From positions 1,550,001 through 1,614,000 of the forward strand of contig NZ_JAJKFT010000004.1 of NCBI RefSeq assembly GCF_020966755.1: 64,000 bases of DNA, given 5' to 3'. The notes beneath the pieces were generated by a model. It worked only from the letters and a program-made list of their open reading frames with translations, did not search any database and was not told the origin of the DNA. Origin of the DNA: Blastopirellula sediminis (GTDB lineage Bacteria; Planctomycetota; Planctomycetia; Pirellulales; Pirellulaceae). Positions 9,243 through 18,943 of the stretch are shown in pieces; the first letter of the stretch is position 1; every line of letters starts with the position of its first letter. Both the position numbers and the translations under genes were made by a program.

Positions 9243-10666
9243 TGGCTGAACTGCACGCGCCCTGGTTGGAACTCGCAGTTCTGGTCACCTTGGCGGGATC
9301 CATCCTGACCGCGGCCATCCAAGATCGATCGAGCTGCCAACGCGTTTGCCTGGCGATCTGCATCGTGGCGCAACTTCTTGCGCTCGGCGGTTGCGTCGAC
9401 TTTTTCGCCTCCGGCGCCGACGCAGGGAGTTTCGCAGCGCTCGGCAGTCTTGGCCTGGTGATCGACGACTTAAGTTCGCCGCTGATTCCGCTGGCGGCGC
9501 TGCAATTTCTGTTGACGGTCTTGTCGACGCTAAAGACCAAGGTCGGCCGTTTTTCGTTTAGCGCGGCCCTCTTTTCGGAAGGAATCGCGTTCGCCTTGCT
9601 AGGATGTCTCAATTCGCCAGGCATTCTGATGCTGTTGATCGTCGGGGCCATCCCGCTCTGGATGGAGTTGCGGCTGCGCCGACAGTCGACCCGCGTTTAC
9701 ACGTTTTATTTCTCGCTGTTCGCCGCACTTTTGATCGCTGGTGAAATCGTTTCCCTCTCCGGCTCTCCCGTTTGGGGCGGTGCGCTCACGACGGCGGCGA
9801 TTCTGCTCCGCTGCGGGGTCGTTCCGCTGCATGGCTGGGCGGCCGACTTGATCGAGCGGGCCTCGTTTGGTTCGGCGCTCCTCACGTTGACCCTCATGCC
9901 GGGCGTCTACGCGATGGCGCGACTGGTTCTTCCCGAGGCGCCGGCGGCGACGCTGCAAGTGGTCGCGATTCTTTCGCTGATTACCGCGGCGTATGCCGCG
10001 TCGATGGCGCTGGTTCAAACGGAGGCTCGCCGATTTTTCGCCTACCTGTTTTTGAGCAACTCGTCGTTGGTTCTGGTCGGACTGAGCGCTGCGACGCCCA
10101 TCAGCATGACCGGCGCCATGTGCGCCTGGATCTCGATCCAACTGGCCTTAACTGGTCTCGGAATCACCTTGCGCTGCGTCGAAGCTCGGATTGGTCGCAT
10201 CTCGCTCAGCGAGTACCACGGCTTTTACGATCACATGCCGATGTTGGCCGCCTTGTTTTTGATCACGGGGCTCGCGTCGATTGGTTTTCCCGGAACGATC
10301 GGCTTTATCGCCGGTGAGATCTTGATTGACGGCGTCGTGACCGCCTACCCCATTGCCGGGATATTGGCGGCCGCGATCAGCGCGCTAAACGGCATTGCGA
10401 TTTTGAAGGTCTATTTTCGCATCTTCAATGGGCGCTCGCGCGTCGTTTACTACTCGATCGGCTCGCGGCCTGCGGAGCGGTTCGCCATTTCGATAATCGC
10501 CGCGCTCATCATCGCCGGCGGCCTCTTTCCGCAGTTGGGAATGAGTTCCTGTTTCCGGGCGGCGCAGCATTTTGTTCAAAGACGCGAAGAGAACTTCGGC
10601 GCACATCCGCCCCACACGACGCAGCATGCGGCCGTTTCGCCGGCGGCGACGCATCCCCGCGAGTGA
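9242..10666 (+). CDS. second NuoM/NuoN-like antiporter subunit in the DAC operon
   Basis: This 474-residue hydrophobic protein has roughly a dozen membrane helices and the Proton_antipo_M core, including VVPLHGWAADLIERAS in place of the usual WLPDA-x2-xAPTP. The frame opens 28 codons upstream, but the ATG at 9242 overlaps the dabB stop by one base, and [11 protein letters not shown] is a better N-terminus. The last 40 residues are hydrophilic and histidine-rich. Characterised DAC systems are described with one DabB-type subunit; here a second, clearly different paralogue sits in the same operon. It may form a larger ion channel with DabB, or be an alternative subunit. Confidence 0.88.
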   Translation: MAELHAPWLELAVLVTLAGSILTAAIQDRSSCQRVCLAICIVAQLLALGGCVDFFASGADAGSFAALGSLGLVIDDLSSPLIPLAALQFLLTVLSTLKTKVGRFSFSAALFSEGIAFALLGCLNSPGILMLLIVGAIPLWMELRLRRQSTRVYTFYFSLFAALLIAGEIVSLSGSPVWGGALTTAAILLRCGVVPLHGWAADLIERASFGSALLTLTLMPGVYAMARLVLPEAPAATLQVVAILSLITAAYAASMALVQTEARRFFAYLFLSNSSLVLVGLSAATPISMTGAMCAWISIQLALTGLGITLRCVEARIGRISLSEYHGFYDHMPMLAALFLITGLASIGFPGTIGFIAGEILIDGVVTAYPIAGILAAAISALNGIAILKVYFRIFNGRSRVVYYSIGSRPAERFAISIIAALIIAGGLFPQLGMSSCFRAAQHFVQRREENFGAHPPHTTQHAAVSPAATHPRE

Positions 10667-10730
10667 TTTTTGACGCGCCGCTTGTCGCTGAAACGAACGC
10701 CCAATGTCCTAGTTTTTATAGTCCATACGC

Positions 10731-11366
10731 ATGATTCTGCTCGACAAAAGCCTGCACCAGTTCGCTCCCCAATACTTTGGTACGGCGTTTGACATTCAGC
10801 AGTCGCTGGATGACGACGTATGCGACATTCTGATGATCGCCTGCTCTTGCCATGGGAGCGCACCGGACGAAGTTTCGATCGCAGGGCCGGAGCGAATTTT
10901 CACTTTGCAGCATCTAGCCGCGACGGTTCCGGCGGCAACGGAGGAGAGTCCGACTTCTGCGGCGGATGACCTGGCCTATGCGTTTCAGTACTTCGACTTC
11001 AAGCATGTCATCCTTTGCGGACATATGGGCTGCAACGTGATCCGCCGCTGGGCTCAGCCTGACCAGAACGATAGTCGGGGGCTGCAAAAGAAGTTTCAGC
11101 AGACGACGGCCAGCGTGGTGGATCAGACCTATCCCACGCGGCTCGATCACGAGCGGCAACGACTGCTGATTTGCGAGCACCTATTATGTCAGCTGGAGAA
11201 TCTCCTGACGCACGACTTTGTCCTGGATCGTCTGGAAACCGGTGAGCTGCGCCTGCACGGCTGGCTGGTCGACGAAATGACGGCCCGCATTCGGGCGTAC
11301 GATGCGGTCCATGGACGCTTCGTGCCGATCGAAAAGCTCCGGCGCGAATCGTTGGCGCAGTCCTAG
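10731..11366 (+). CDS. beta-carbonic-anhydrase homologue lacking the Asp-Arg dyad
   Basis: This 211-residue protein has the beta-carbonic-anhydrase zinc ligands: C38 in IACSCHGS, and H98 and C101 in CGHMGCN, with spacing close to that of E. coli-type enzymes. The usual C-x-D-x-R motif is C-S-C-H-G here, so the Asp and Arg that gate the zinc-bound hydroxide are Cys40 and Gly42. The protein could bind zinc yet be inactive, altered or regulatory. It lies 64 bp after the antiporter gene on the same strand, so it is probably co-transcribed. An accessory role, such as sensing bicarbonate or assisting DabA, is inference. No signal peptide is seen, so it should be cytoplasmic. Confidence 0.85.
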   Translation: MILLDKSLHQFAPQYFGTAFDIQQSLDDDVCDILMIACSCHGSAPDEVSIAGPERIFTLQHLAATVPAATEESPTSAADDLAYAFQYFDFKHVILCGHMGCNVIRRWAQPDQNDSRGLQKKFQQTTASVVDQTYPTRLDHERQRLLICEHLLCQLENLLTHDFVLDRLETGELRLHGWLVDEMTARIRAYDAVHGRFVPIEKLRRESLAQS

Positions 11367-11382
11367 CGCAATTAGAAGTTCG

Positions 11383-12810
11383 TTACGCCAACAGGTCGTG
11401 AACGACGTTCCCTTCGACGTCGGTCAGCCGATAGTCGCGGCCAGCGTGACGATACGTCAGCTGCTCGTGGTTGAAGCCCATGAGATGCAGGATTGTGGCG
11501 TGGAAGTCGTGGACGTGGACCGGCTTCTCGACGGCGTGCATCCCGTACTCGTCGGTGGCGCCATGGACGATTCCCCCTTTGGCGCCGCCGCCGGCCAGCC
11601 ATGAGCTGAACGCCCAGGAGTGATGCTCGCGTCCTTTGGCGTCGGCCGTGTTGTTAAACGGCGTCCGACCAAATTCGGTCGTCCAGACGACCAGCGTTTC
11701 TTCAAGCAACCCCCGTTGTTTCAGGTCTTTCAACAGGGCGGCGATCGGTTGGTCGACGTTCTGGGCGAGGCCGACATGCGACATCATGTCGCCATGGGCA
11801 TCCCAGTTGTTGGACGAGCCGGTATCGATCAGTTCGACGAACCGAACGCCCCGTTCGACCAGTCGCCGCGCCGCGAGACACTGCCAGCCGAAACCGGAGG
11901 TTTGACCCGGCGCGAGGGCGTAGCTTTCTAAAGTCGCTTGGCTTTCCTGCCGAAAATCGAACGCTTCCGGGACCGCCATCTGCATTCCAAAGGCGGTCTC
12001 GAAGGTCCGCAAGCGACCTTCGAGCAGCGGATTGTGCCCGCCGTGCGCGGCGAGATGAGCTTCGTTGAGTTGGCGCAGCGCCGCTAGTTCGAGCGATTGG
12101 CGATCGGTCGGAATACGAGGCTGGACGTTCGCGACCGGTTCGGTTCCGGGAACGACGAGCGTCCCTTGATGAGCGGCCGGCAAAAAGTCGTTCGCGTAGA
12201 CCTGACTGCCGGCGTACGTTTGCTTCGGCGCGATCACGACGAAGCCTGGCAGGTTGCGGTTCAGCGCTCCCAGGCCATAGCTGAGCCAAGATCCAATGCT
12301 CGGCCGCGAGAAGGCGAACGAGCCGGTATGCATTCCGAGCGTCGCGTTGTAATGGTTCGAGTGGGACGTATGCATCGAATGGATCAACGCGATATCGTCC
12401 ATGCACTGCCCGACGTGTGGAAACAGGGTGCTGACTTCCGTTCCGCACTCGCCCTGCGGAGCGAACTCCCACTGGGGACGCTTGAGGTAGATCCGTTCGT
12501 AGCCAGGGCGGTTTTTGATTTCGGGATGATCGGCCTTGATTTCTTTGCCGTGATCTCGGACCAGCGCCGGCTTGGGATCGAACGTATCGACATGCGACAC
12601 GCCGCCGGTCATGAAGAGAAAGACGACGTTCTTCGCTTTGGCGGGGAAGTGAGGCTGCCGCGCGGCTAGCGGATCGCCGGCATCCGCCAACAGTTGCTGG
12701 ACGATGCCGGGGAAGAGGAGCGATCCTGCGACCGACGAACGAAGGAAAGACCGACGGCTGGCAGATTGGTGGTTCACGTTGGTTGCCTGAGGTTCGTGGT
12801 CAATCGACAT
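11383..12810 (-). CDS. DUF1501 family protein with Tat signal
   Basis: This 475-residue protein starts with a twin-arginine leader (SRRSFLRSS, residues 19-27) before a hydrophobic stretch and should be exported folded. It has the family blocks VFLFMTGGVSHVDTFDPKP near residue 63, ARRLVERGVRFVELID in the middle, then WDAHGDM, and VVWTTEFGRTPF. DUF1501 proteins have an alkaline-phosphatase-like fold and unknown chemistry. The start overlaps the end of the upstream PSCyt1 gene by 11 bp, so the two are translationally coupled and probably work together in the periplasm. The C-terminus ends convergently 16 bp from the carbonic-anhydrase homologue. Confidence 0.93.
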   Translation of the reverse strand: MSIDHEPQATNVNHQSASRRSFLRSSVAGSLLFPGIVQQLLADAGDPLAARQPHFPAKAKNVVFLFMTGGVSHVDTFDPKPALVRDHGKEIKADHPEIKNRPGYERIYLKRPQWEFAPQGECGTEVSTLFPHVGQCMDDIALIHSMHTSHSNHYNATLGMHTGSFAFSRPSIGSWLSYGLGALNRNLPGFVVIAPKQTYAGSQVYANDFLPAAHQGTLVVPGTEPVANVQPRIPTDRQSLELAALRQLNEAHLAAHGGHNPLLEGRLRTFETAFGMQMAVPEAFDFRQESQATLESYALAPGQTSGFGWQCLAARRLVERGVRFVELIDTGSSNNWDAHGDMMSHVGLAQNVDQPIAALLKDLKQRGLLEETLVVWTTEFGRTPFNNTADAKGREHHSWAFSSWLAGGGAKGGIVHGATDEYGMHAVEKPVHVHDFHATILHLMGFNHEQLTYRHAGRDYRLTDVEGNVVHDLLA

Positions 12811-15715
12811 GGAGGAATTCGTTTCCGGCCAGCAGCACGCGAACGTAAGCTCGCCACTTTTCAGATGCTTCGGCGGGATAGTTCTGTAGGAAGGCGCTGG
12901 CCGCCTTAGTCTCGCTTGCGGTCGGCTGTCGCTGGAACAGGAGCCGGTAAGCGATCTGCAGACGCTGGTCGTCGTTCTCTTCGTTCGACAAACGGTCGGC
13001 GGTCGCCGCCGCTTGGGCGTGGAAGAAGGGATCGTTCAGAAAATAAAGTGACTGCGTCGGGACGGTGCTGGTTTCTCGCGCCGGAGTGCTTGCATTCGGA
13101 TCGGCGCCGTCGAACAACGACAAAAACGGATGGCGATGCTGCCGCTGCACCATCAAGTAGGCGCTCCGTTTGTTCGTCTCGTAGATCGCGTTGAACGGAG
13201 TGTGCTGCGTGAAGGTCCAGGTTGATTCGTCGGGAAAGGGGTGCTCCTGGGCGGGAGCGAGATCAAGCTGGCCGGAGACGAACAGCAAGCTGTCCCGAAT
13301 CTCTTCCGCACTGAGGCGACGGAGATTGTAGTGGCTGAGAAGATGATTTTCGGGATCGGCGTCGAGCGAGCCGGTCGGCGGATCGCTGCTCCGCTGATAG
13401 GCGGCGGTTTGCAGGATCAGGCGATGGAGCGTTTTCACCTGGTAGCCGCTGGCGACAAATTCCGCCGTCAGCCAATCGAGCAATTCCGGATGCGTCGGCA
13501 ACTGACCACGCGAGCCGAAGTTGTTGGGAGTTCCGACCAGGCCTTGGCCAAAGTGCCACTGCCAGACGCGATTGACGAAAACGCGAGCCGTCAGCGGATG
13601 CTGGGCCACCAGGTCGGCCAATTCGCGCCGGCCGCTTTCCTGGGGATTGGCGATCGAAGTTCCGCCGAAGACGGTGAGCCAGTGACGCTCGACTTCGTCG
13701 CCGGGCTGTTCGGGATCTCCCCGCTTCTGGATCTTGGCGTTGGTCGGCTTGGCGTCGATCACGGAATAGGCGACGGGAAGCTTTGGTTTGGGGCCCGGAT
13801 CAATCGCCGGAGCGGCCGCTTCCTTCCCCATTTCAATCAACCCGGCGCCGTATTGCGGCGCGGCGATCTGGACCAGATCGAAGGCGACCCCATCGCTGCC
13901 GCTTGGATGGGCGTCGGCGACGGCGCCAGAGATGGTAACGGCGCCATCGATGGGGCTGATCCACGCTACCGTTACAGGGCGGTTGTGCTCGGGATGGACA
14001 AAGAACGCCTTTGCGGGAAGAGTCGTCCAGACGTCGACCGGCTGGTCCGACGTGTTGACGAAGATCGAGAGGGCGTCATCGAATCGTTTCCAGGCCTTCA
14101 GCGCCGGGTTGTTCTGCAGCGAGTCGTACCGCTGCGAAAGGGAGATCGGCCCAGTGGTCGTTTCCAAGAAGCACCAGGTCGCTTCGTCGTGGTCGGCGAG
14201 CGGGTTGCCTTGCGAGATCTTGTCGATCAAATTGTCAACGTTCCACGTTCTGCCAGCTTCTCCTTCTTCCTTGATGGTCCATTCGACGCGCGTGCTGTCG
14301 GCGCCATGGCTTTCGTTGGGAAAGACCGTCAACTGGAGCACTTCTCCTTTGCGTACCGTGGCGGTGAGATTGGCGAACGGAACGCTCGTCCCCTCGGCGA
14401 CCAGGGTCTTGTCGACAAGTGGCCGCGCGTTCTCTGTACGAAAGCCGAGCAGGGCTGCGGCCGTTTGCTCCAGTTGTTTTTTCTTTGTGTCCGCAGCGGC
14501 TACTTTTTCGTTCCAAGGCTGCATCAGCGCGTCGATCTGCTCTGGCGACGCCAGCGAGATCAAGTCCCGCGGCTGGCCCTTCGGTTCGCAGCCGGGAAAT
14601 GCGAAGCGGGTTGACTCAAAGACGCCGTAGAGTGCGTAGTAGTCGTCGACCGTGATCGGGTCGTACTTGTGATTGTGGCACCGCGCACATCCGGTCGTGA
14701 GGCCGAGAAAGTTTTTGCCGAGGTTGTCGATCACGTCCTCGTGCATCAGATAGTTCTGTTCGTCGATATCGTGACCAAAGCGACGAGCGATCGCCAGATA
14801 TCCGGTGGCGATGATTCCTTCGTTCGTCTGGTCGCGCGGCTGCTTGGCGCCGATCAAGTCGCCGGCGAGTTGGAGCCGGACGAACTGGTCAAACGGTTTG
14901 TCTTGATTCAAAGCGTCGATGACCCAATTGCGATAGCGCCACGCGTGCGGCAACGGACGATCGGTATTCTCGCCGGCCGTGTCGGCGTACCGCACGACAT
15001 CGAGCCAATGTCGTCCATAGCGGACGCCATATTGCGGCGACGCGAGCAGGCGATCAATCACTTTGGCGAAAGCGTCCGGCGACTCATCGGCCAGAAACGC
15101 GTCGACTTCTTCTGAGGTCGGCGGCAGGCCGGTCAAGTCGTAGGTCGCGCGGCGGAGCAGGGTCCGTTTGTCCGCCGGCGGTGCGGAAGTCAGACCCTGT
15201 TCGGCCAGTTTTTGGTCGAGATAGGCGTCAATCTTTGTCGCAGTTGGCGCAGGATCCGCGTTGGGAAGAGGCTGGAAAGCCCACCAGGCCTTCGCCTCCT
15301 CAGCGGTCATGCCTCCCAGTTTTACCGCTGCAATCCGCGGATCCGGAGCGCCGCGGCGAACCCATTCTTCCAGCGCCGCAATCTCTTCGCCGCTCAGCTT
15401 GCCGCCAGCTTCTTTTGGCGGCATCGCCAGAGATTCGGCGTCTTCGTAACGAATCGCTTGGATCAAGAGGGAATCGTCCGGCTGGCCGGGAACGATCGCC
15501 GTTCCATTGTCTCCCCCGTGCCGCCAACCGTCGCGGGTATCGAGCAACAGGCCCCCTTCGGAGTTCACGCCGGCATGGCAGTCGTAGCAATGCTTGACCA
15601 GGATTGGACGGATCCGCTTCTCAAAGAAATCGTCCCCTTCGTCGGCGGAGACGACGTCGCCAAACGACATGCAGAGCAACAGGAGCGACCACGAGAAGAC
15701 TTTGACAGGGTTCAT
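12800..15715 (-). CDS. PSCyt1/DUF1549/DUF1553 cytochrome-like secreted protein
   Basis: This is a 971-residue exported protein typical of planctomycetes. The chosen ATG at 15715 gives a signal peptide (MNPVKVFSWSLLLLCMSFG...) and has GGAA about 7 nt upstream; the open frame extends 13 codons further without a better leader. The PSCyt1 domain has a haem-type CYDCH (C43, C46, H47), DUF1549 follows with a second CxxCH (C343, C346, H347, in [11 protein letters not shown]), and DUF1553 fills the C-terminal third. A domain of unknown function lies between. The role is not known; the haem motifs suggest electron transfer in polysaccharide breakdown. It is followed directly by its DUF1501 partner and faces a second such pair head to head. 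Confidence 0.93.
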   Translation of the reverse strand: MNPVKVFSWSLLLLCMSFGDVVSADEGDDFFEKRIRPILVKHCYDCHAGVNSEGGLLLDTRDGWRHGGDNGTAIVPGQPDDSLLIQAIRYEDAESLAMPPKEAGGKLSGEEIAALEEWVRRGAPDPRIAAVKLGGMTAEEAKAWWAFQPLPNADPAPTATKIDAYLDQKLAEQGLTSAPPADKRTLLRRATYDLTGLPPTSEEVDAFLADESPDAFAKVIDRLLASPQYGVRYGRHWLDVVRYADTAGENTDRPLPHAWRYRNWVIDALNQDKPFDQFVRLQLAGDLIGAKQPRDQTNEGIIATGYLAIARRFGHDIDEQNYLMHEDVIDNLGKNFLGLTTGCARCHNHKYDPITVDDYYALYGVFESTRFAFPGCEPKGQPRDLISLASPEQIDALMQPWNEKVAAADTKKKQLEQTAAALLGFRTENARPLVDKTLVAEGTSVPFANLTATVRKGEVLQLTVFPNESHGADSTRVEWTIKEEGEAGRTWNVDNLIDKISQGNPLADHDEATWCFLETTTGPISLSQRYDSLQNNPALKAWKRFDDALSIFVNTSDQPVDVWTTLPAKAFFVHPEHNRPVTVAWISPIDGAVTISGAVADAHPSGSDGVAFDLVQIAAPQYGAGLIEMGKEAAAPAIDPGPKPKLPVAYSVIDAKPTNAKIQKRGDPEQPGDEVERHWLTVFGGTSIANPQESGRRELADLVAQHPLTARVFVNRVWQWHFGQGLVGTPNNFGSRGQLPTHPELLDWLTAEFVASGYQVKTLHRLILQTAAYQRSSDPPTGSLDADPENHLLSHYNLRRLSAEEIRDSLLFVSGQLDLAPAQEHPFPDESTWTFTQHTPFNAIYETNKRSAYLMVQRQHRHPFLSLFDGADPNASTPARETSTVPTQSLYFLNDPFFHAQAAATADRLSNEENDDQRLQIAYRLLFQRQPTASETKAASAFLQNYPAEASEKWRAYVRVLLAGNEFLHVD

Positions 15716-16158
15716 GTCACGTTCCATTCGGCGTTTGTCACGGCCTTGTAACAAGAGCGCTCGGATAAGACGTCATGCGTCCGCGGGCGGGAAAAACGAG
15801 CGGCGCGGCAAAAGGTGTGTCGGCCGCGATTATACCACTCCAGCGGTAGTCTGCGTCCAATTTTATTGGCGCGAAAAATGGGAATGCCGCCTCGGCCGTT
15901 TCTCGGCGAATTACTTCCATCAGGGGAAGCGGGTTCGGTAGGCCCAGCTCGAATAGACAGTTTTTGCTTGAACTTTCGGCCTCGGGGCAATATCGTCCGT
16001 TAAGCGAGCAGGATGTTCGACAGCACCTAGTCAGGCCCTCCGATATGCAGAGAAGCGCTGGTCGAGATGCACGATTGGCGCAACCGATCGCCAGTTGCGC
16101 GACTGCGAAGCCTCTTTTCCTCGCGTCTTTGATTCCTACCCGACGACTGCAAGTTCTC
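15716..16158. other. divergent intergenic region between two PSCyt1 genes
   Basis: About 440 bp lie between the two head-to-head PSCyt1 starts. The right-hand frame stays open upstream to 15964, but that extension lacks a leader and looks non-coding. An AT-rich tract near 15825-15880 may hold promoters. No repeat or RNA is recognised. Confidence 0.5.
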
Positions 16159-18933
16159 ATGATCCGTTGGCTTGTCGCCATATTCAGCCTCTTTGCAATC
16201 GCCGCTGGCGCCGCGTCGGCCGAGCCGGTCGACTTCGTCCGCGACGTTCGCCCGATTCTGCAGAAGCATTGCTACGAGTGCCATGCCGGCGACGTGCGCA
16301 AAAGCGGATTGCGATTCGATATTCGTTCGGAGGCGATGAAGGGGGGCGAGATTTACGGCGCTTCGATTGTCGCGGGCAAACCAGAGGAGAGTCCTCTCTG
16401 GAGTTTCGTCGCCGACGAAGAGGCCGATCTGGCGATGCCGCCGGAAGGGGATCGACTCACCGCTGCCGATATCGGGACGCTCCGTCGCTGGATTGAGGAA
16501 GGGGCGGTTTGGCCCGACGGGGTCGATACCGTCAAGCTGGAAGATCCCCGCGATCATTGGTCGTTTCGCCAAATTGAGTCGCCGCCGGTTCCAAGCGTCA
16601 AGCAGACCGCTTGGCCGAAAAACGAGATCGATCATTTTATTCTCGCCAAATTGGAGCAATTGCAGCTGGCCCCCTCGGCGCCGGCGACCCGCACCGAGTG
16701 GCTCCGCAGGGTCACGTTCGACTTGATCGGGCTTCCACCCACGCCGCAGGAAGTGGAAGCGTTCCACAACGATCAGGCGGATGGCGCCTATGAGCGGGTT
16801 GTCGAAAGACTCCTCGCTTCTCCGCGCTATGGCGAACGCTGGGCGCAGCATTGGCTCGATGTGGTTCGCTACGCCGACACGCATGGCTTCGAAGTGAACA
16901 CCGAACGCCCCAACGCCTGGCCGTATCGCGACTACGTGATCGAGGCGATTAACCAGGACCTGCCGTACGACCAGTTCATCCGCCAGCAGTTGGCCGGCGA
17001 TACGATGAACGCCAACGCCGCGACCGGATTTCTGGTGACTGCGTCGGTATTGCTGCCGGGACAGATCGGCAAGGACGAACCATCAAAACGACTGGCGCGG
17101 CAAGATTCGCTCGACGAAATCGTCACCAACATCGGGACCACCTTTCTTGGTTTGACAGTTCATTGTGCTCGCTGTCACAACCACAAGTTCGATCCGATCT
17201 CGCAGCGCGAATACTACCAAATGCAGGCCTTCGTCTCCGGCGTCGAATACGAAGATCGCGAAATCGCGCGTCCGCAGGGAGACATGCAGGCCGATCAACT
17301 GCACCGCTGGACTGAGCGTGCGCGGGAGGTCGCCTTGGAACTGGCGCGTCACGCGCCGCTGGCCGACTCAACTTCGCCCCGGGCGATGATCAACTCGTAC
17401 GAAAACGTCGACCGCTTCGCTCCGGTACGCACGACGCAAATTCGCTTTCACGTGAAGTCGACCAATTCGCTGGAGCCCTGCATCGACGAGCTGGAGGTTT
17501 TCAACGCGGATGGTCAGAACGTCGCTTTGGCGCAACTTGGGGGGAAGGTCTCCGCTTCCGGCGAAAGGAGATCCCCGAAGCGTCACGATTTGCGATTTGT
17601 GAACAATGGAGTTTACGGAAACTCGAGCAGTTGGATGTCGAGCGAAGTCGGCGGCGGCTGGGTTTCGGTTGAGTTTCCTCAGCCAGAGTGGATCGAATTC
17701 GTCGCTTGGGGACGTGATCGACAAGGGAAGTTCACCGATCGTCTGGCGGTCGACTACGTGATTGAAGCGCTCGGCGAGAATGGTCAATGGATACGCGTCG
17801 CCGACTCGACGAATCGCCGTCCGTTCGACATCTCGAAAAACTCCCACACGCCGATCGAGGTCGACTCGCTCTCGGAGGAAGAGCAAGCGGAGGTTCGCCG
17901 ATTGCTGGAGGAGAAGGAAACGCTGGCGAAGAAGCTGAGCCGGCTCGAAGAAAAGCAGCTTGTCTTCGCGGGAAAGTTTCGCCGGCCGGACGAGATTCAC
18001 GTCCTTAGTCGCGGCAACCCCGAAATGCCGAAGGAACAGGTGTCGCCTGGCGTTCCGGAAGTGCTGGGCGTGACCGCGCTGGCCCAAGACGCCAGCGAAG
18101 CGAGTCGCCGAATCGCGCTGGCCGATTGGATCGTGTCGAAGTCAAATCCGCTCACCGCTCGCGTGATGGTCAACCGCATCTGGCAAGGTCACTTCGGCAT
18201 GGGGTTGGTCGAAACGGCGAACGACTTCGGTCACAACGGCGTCCCGCCGACCCATCCGGAACTACTCGACTGGCTCAGCGCCGAGTTCATGCAAAGCGGC
18301 TGGTCGCTCAAGCGAATGCATCGTTTTATTGTCCTCTCCGCCGCCTATCGCCAAGGGGGGGACTACAACGCCGACGCCGCCGCGCTCGACGCCGATGATC
18401 TGCTTCTCTGGCGATTTCCGCCGCAGCGGCAGATGGGGGAAGTCATTCGCGATTCCATTTTGGCGATCAACGGCAATCTCAATCTCGAAATGGGAGGGCC
18501 TGGCTTCAGTCTGTTCGACAAGCGGGGCGGCTTAACCGGTTACGCGCCGATCGAGACGTTCGGCGAAGAGGGACTGCGGCGGATGATCTATTCGCACCGC
18601 GTCCGCCGCGAACGAGACGCCATCTTCGGCGCCTTTGATTGTCCCGACTACGGGCAAAGCACTTCCCGCCGTCGCGAGTCGACCACGTCGATCCAGGCGC
18701 TTAACCTGTTCAACAGTCGTTTTGTCCTCGACCAATCCGGCGTCCTGGCTGAGCGATTGCGGGCGGAACATCCAGAGCCGGCGGCTCAGATCAACGCCGT
18801 CTACGGCCTAGTCCTGTTGCGCGAGCCTTCGCCGCAAGAGCTGACCGAGGCGACGGCCTTCGTCAATGAGCACGGGCTCCAAACGCTCTGCCGCGTTTTG
18901 TTCAATAGCAACGAGTTTCTGTTTATCCGCTGA
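16159..18933 (+). CDS. PSCyt1/DUF1549/DUF1553 protein with discoidin-like insert
   Basis: This is a 924-residue exported protein. The ATG at 16159 gives a clean signal peptide ([21 protein letters not shown]); the open frame extends 65 codons upstream without leader features. PSCyt1 has CYECH (C38, C41, H42) and DUF1549 has [12 protein letters not shown] (C336, C339, H340). Residues about 414-555 look like an F5/8 type C (discoidin) carbohydrate-binding fold: [10 protein letters not shown], then [15 protein letters not shown], then [22 protein letters not shown] coiled coil follows (about 570-600), then DUF1553. The insert suggests attachment to a polysaccharide. Ten bases separate this gene from its DUF1501 partner. 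Confidence 0.93.
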   Translation: MIRWLVAIFSLFAIAAGAASAEPVDFVRDVRPILQKHCYECHAGDVRKSGLRFDIRSEAMKGGEIYGASIVAGKPEESPLWSFVADEEADLAMPPEGDRLTAADIGTLRRWIEEGAVWPDGVDTVKLEDPRDHWSFRQIESPPVPSVKQTAWPKNEIDHFILAKLEQLQLAPSAPATRTEWLRRVTFDLIGLPPTPQEVEAFHNDQADGAYERVVERLLASPRYGERWAQHWLDVVRYADTHGFEVNTERPNAWPYRDYVIEAINQDLPYDQFIRQQLAGDTMNANAATGFLVTASVLLPGQIGKDEPSKRLARQDSLDEIVTNIGTTFLGLTVHCARCHNHKFDPISQREYYQMQAFVSGVEYEDREIARPQGDMQADQLHRWTERAREVALELARHAPLADSTSPRAMINSYENVDRFAPVRTTQIRFHVKSTNSLEPCIDELEVFNADGQNVALAQLGGKVSASGERRSPKRHDLRFVNNGVYGNSSSWMSSEVGGGWVSVEFPQPEWIEFVAWGRDRQGKFTDRLAVDYVIEALGENGQWIRVADSTNRRPFDISKNSHTPIEVDSLSEEEQAEVRRLLEEKETLAKKLSRLEEKQLVFAGKFRRPDEIHVLSRGNPEMPKEQVSPGVPEVLGVTALAQDASEASRRIALADWIVSKSNPLTARVMVNRIWQGHFGMGLVETANDFGHNGVPPTHPELLDWLSAEFMQSGWSLKRMHRFIVLSAAYRQGGDYNADAAALDADDLLLWRFPPQRQMGEVIRDSILAINGNLNLEMGGPGFSLFDKRGGLTGYAPIETFGEEGLRRMIYSHRVRRERDAIFGAFDCPDYGQSTSRRRESTTSIQALNLFNSRFVLDQSGVLAERLRAEHPEPAAQINAVYGLVLLREPSPQELTEATAFVNEHGLQTLCRVLFNSNEFLFIR

Positions 18934-18943
18934 AAGCTATCGC

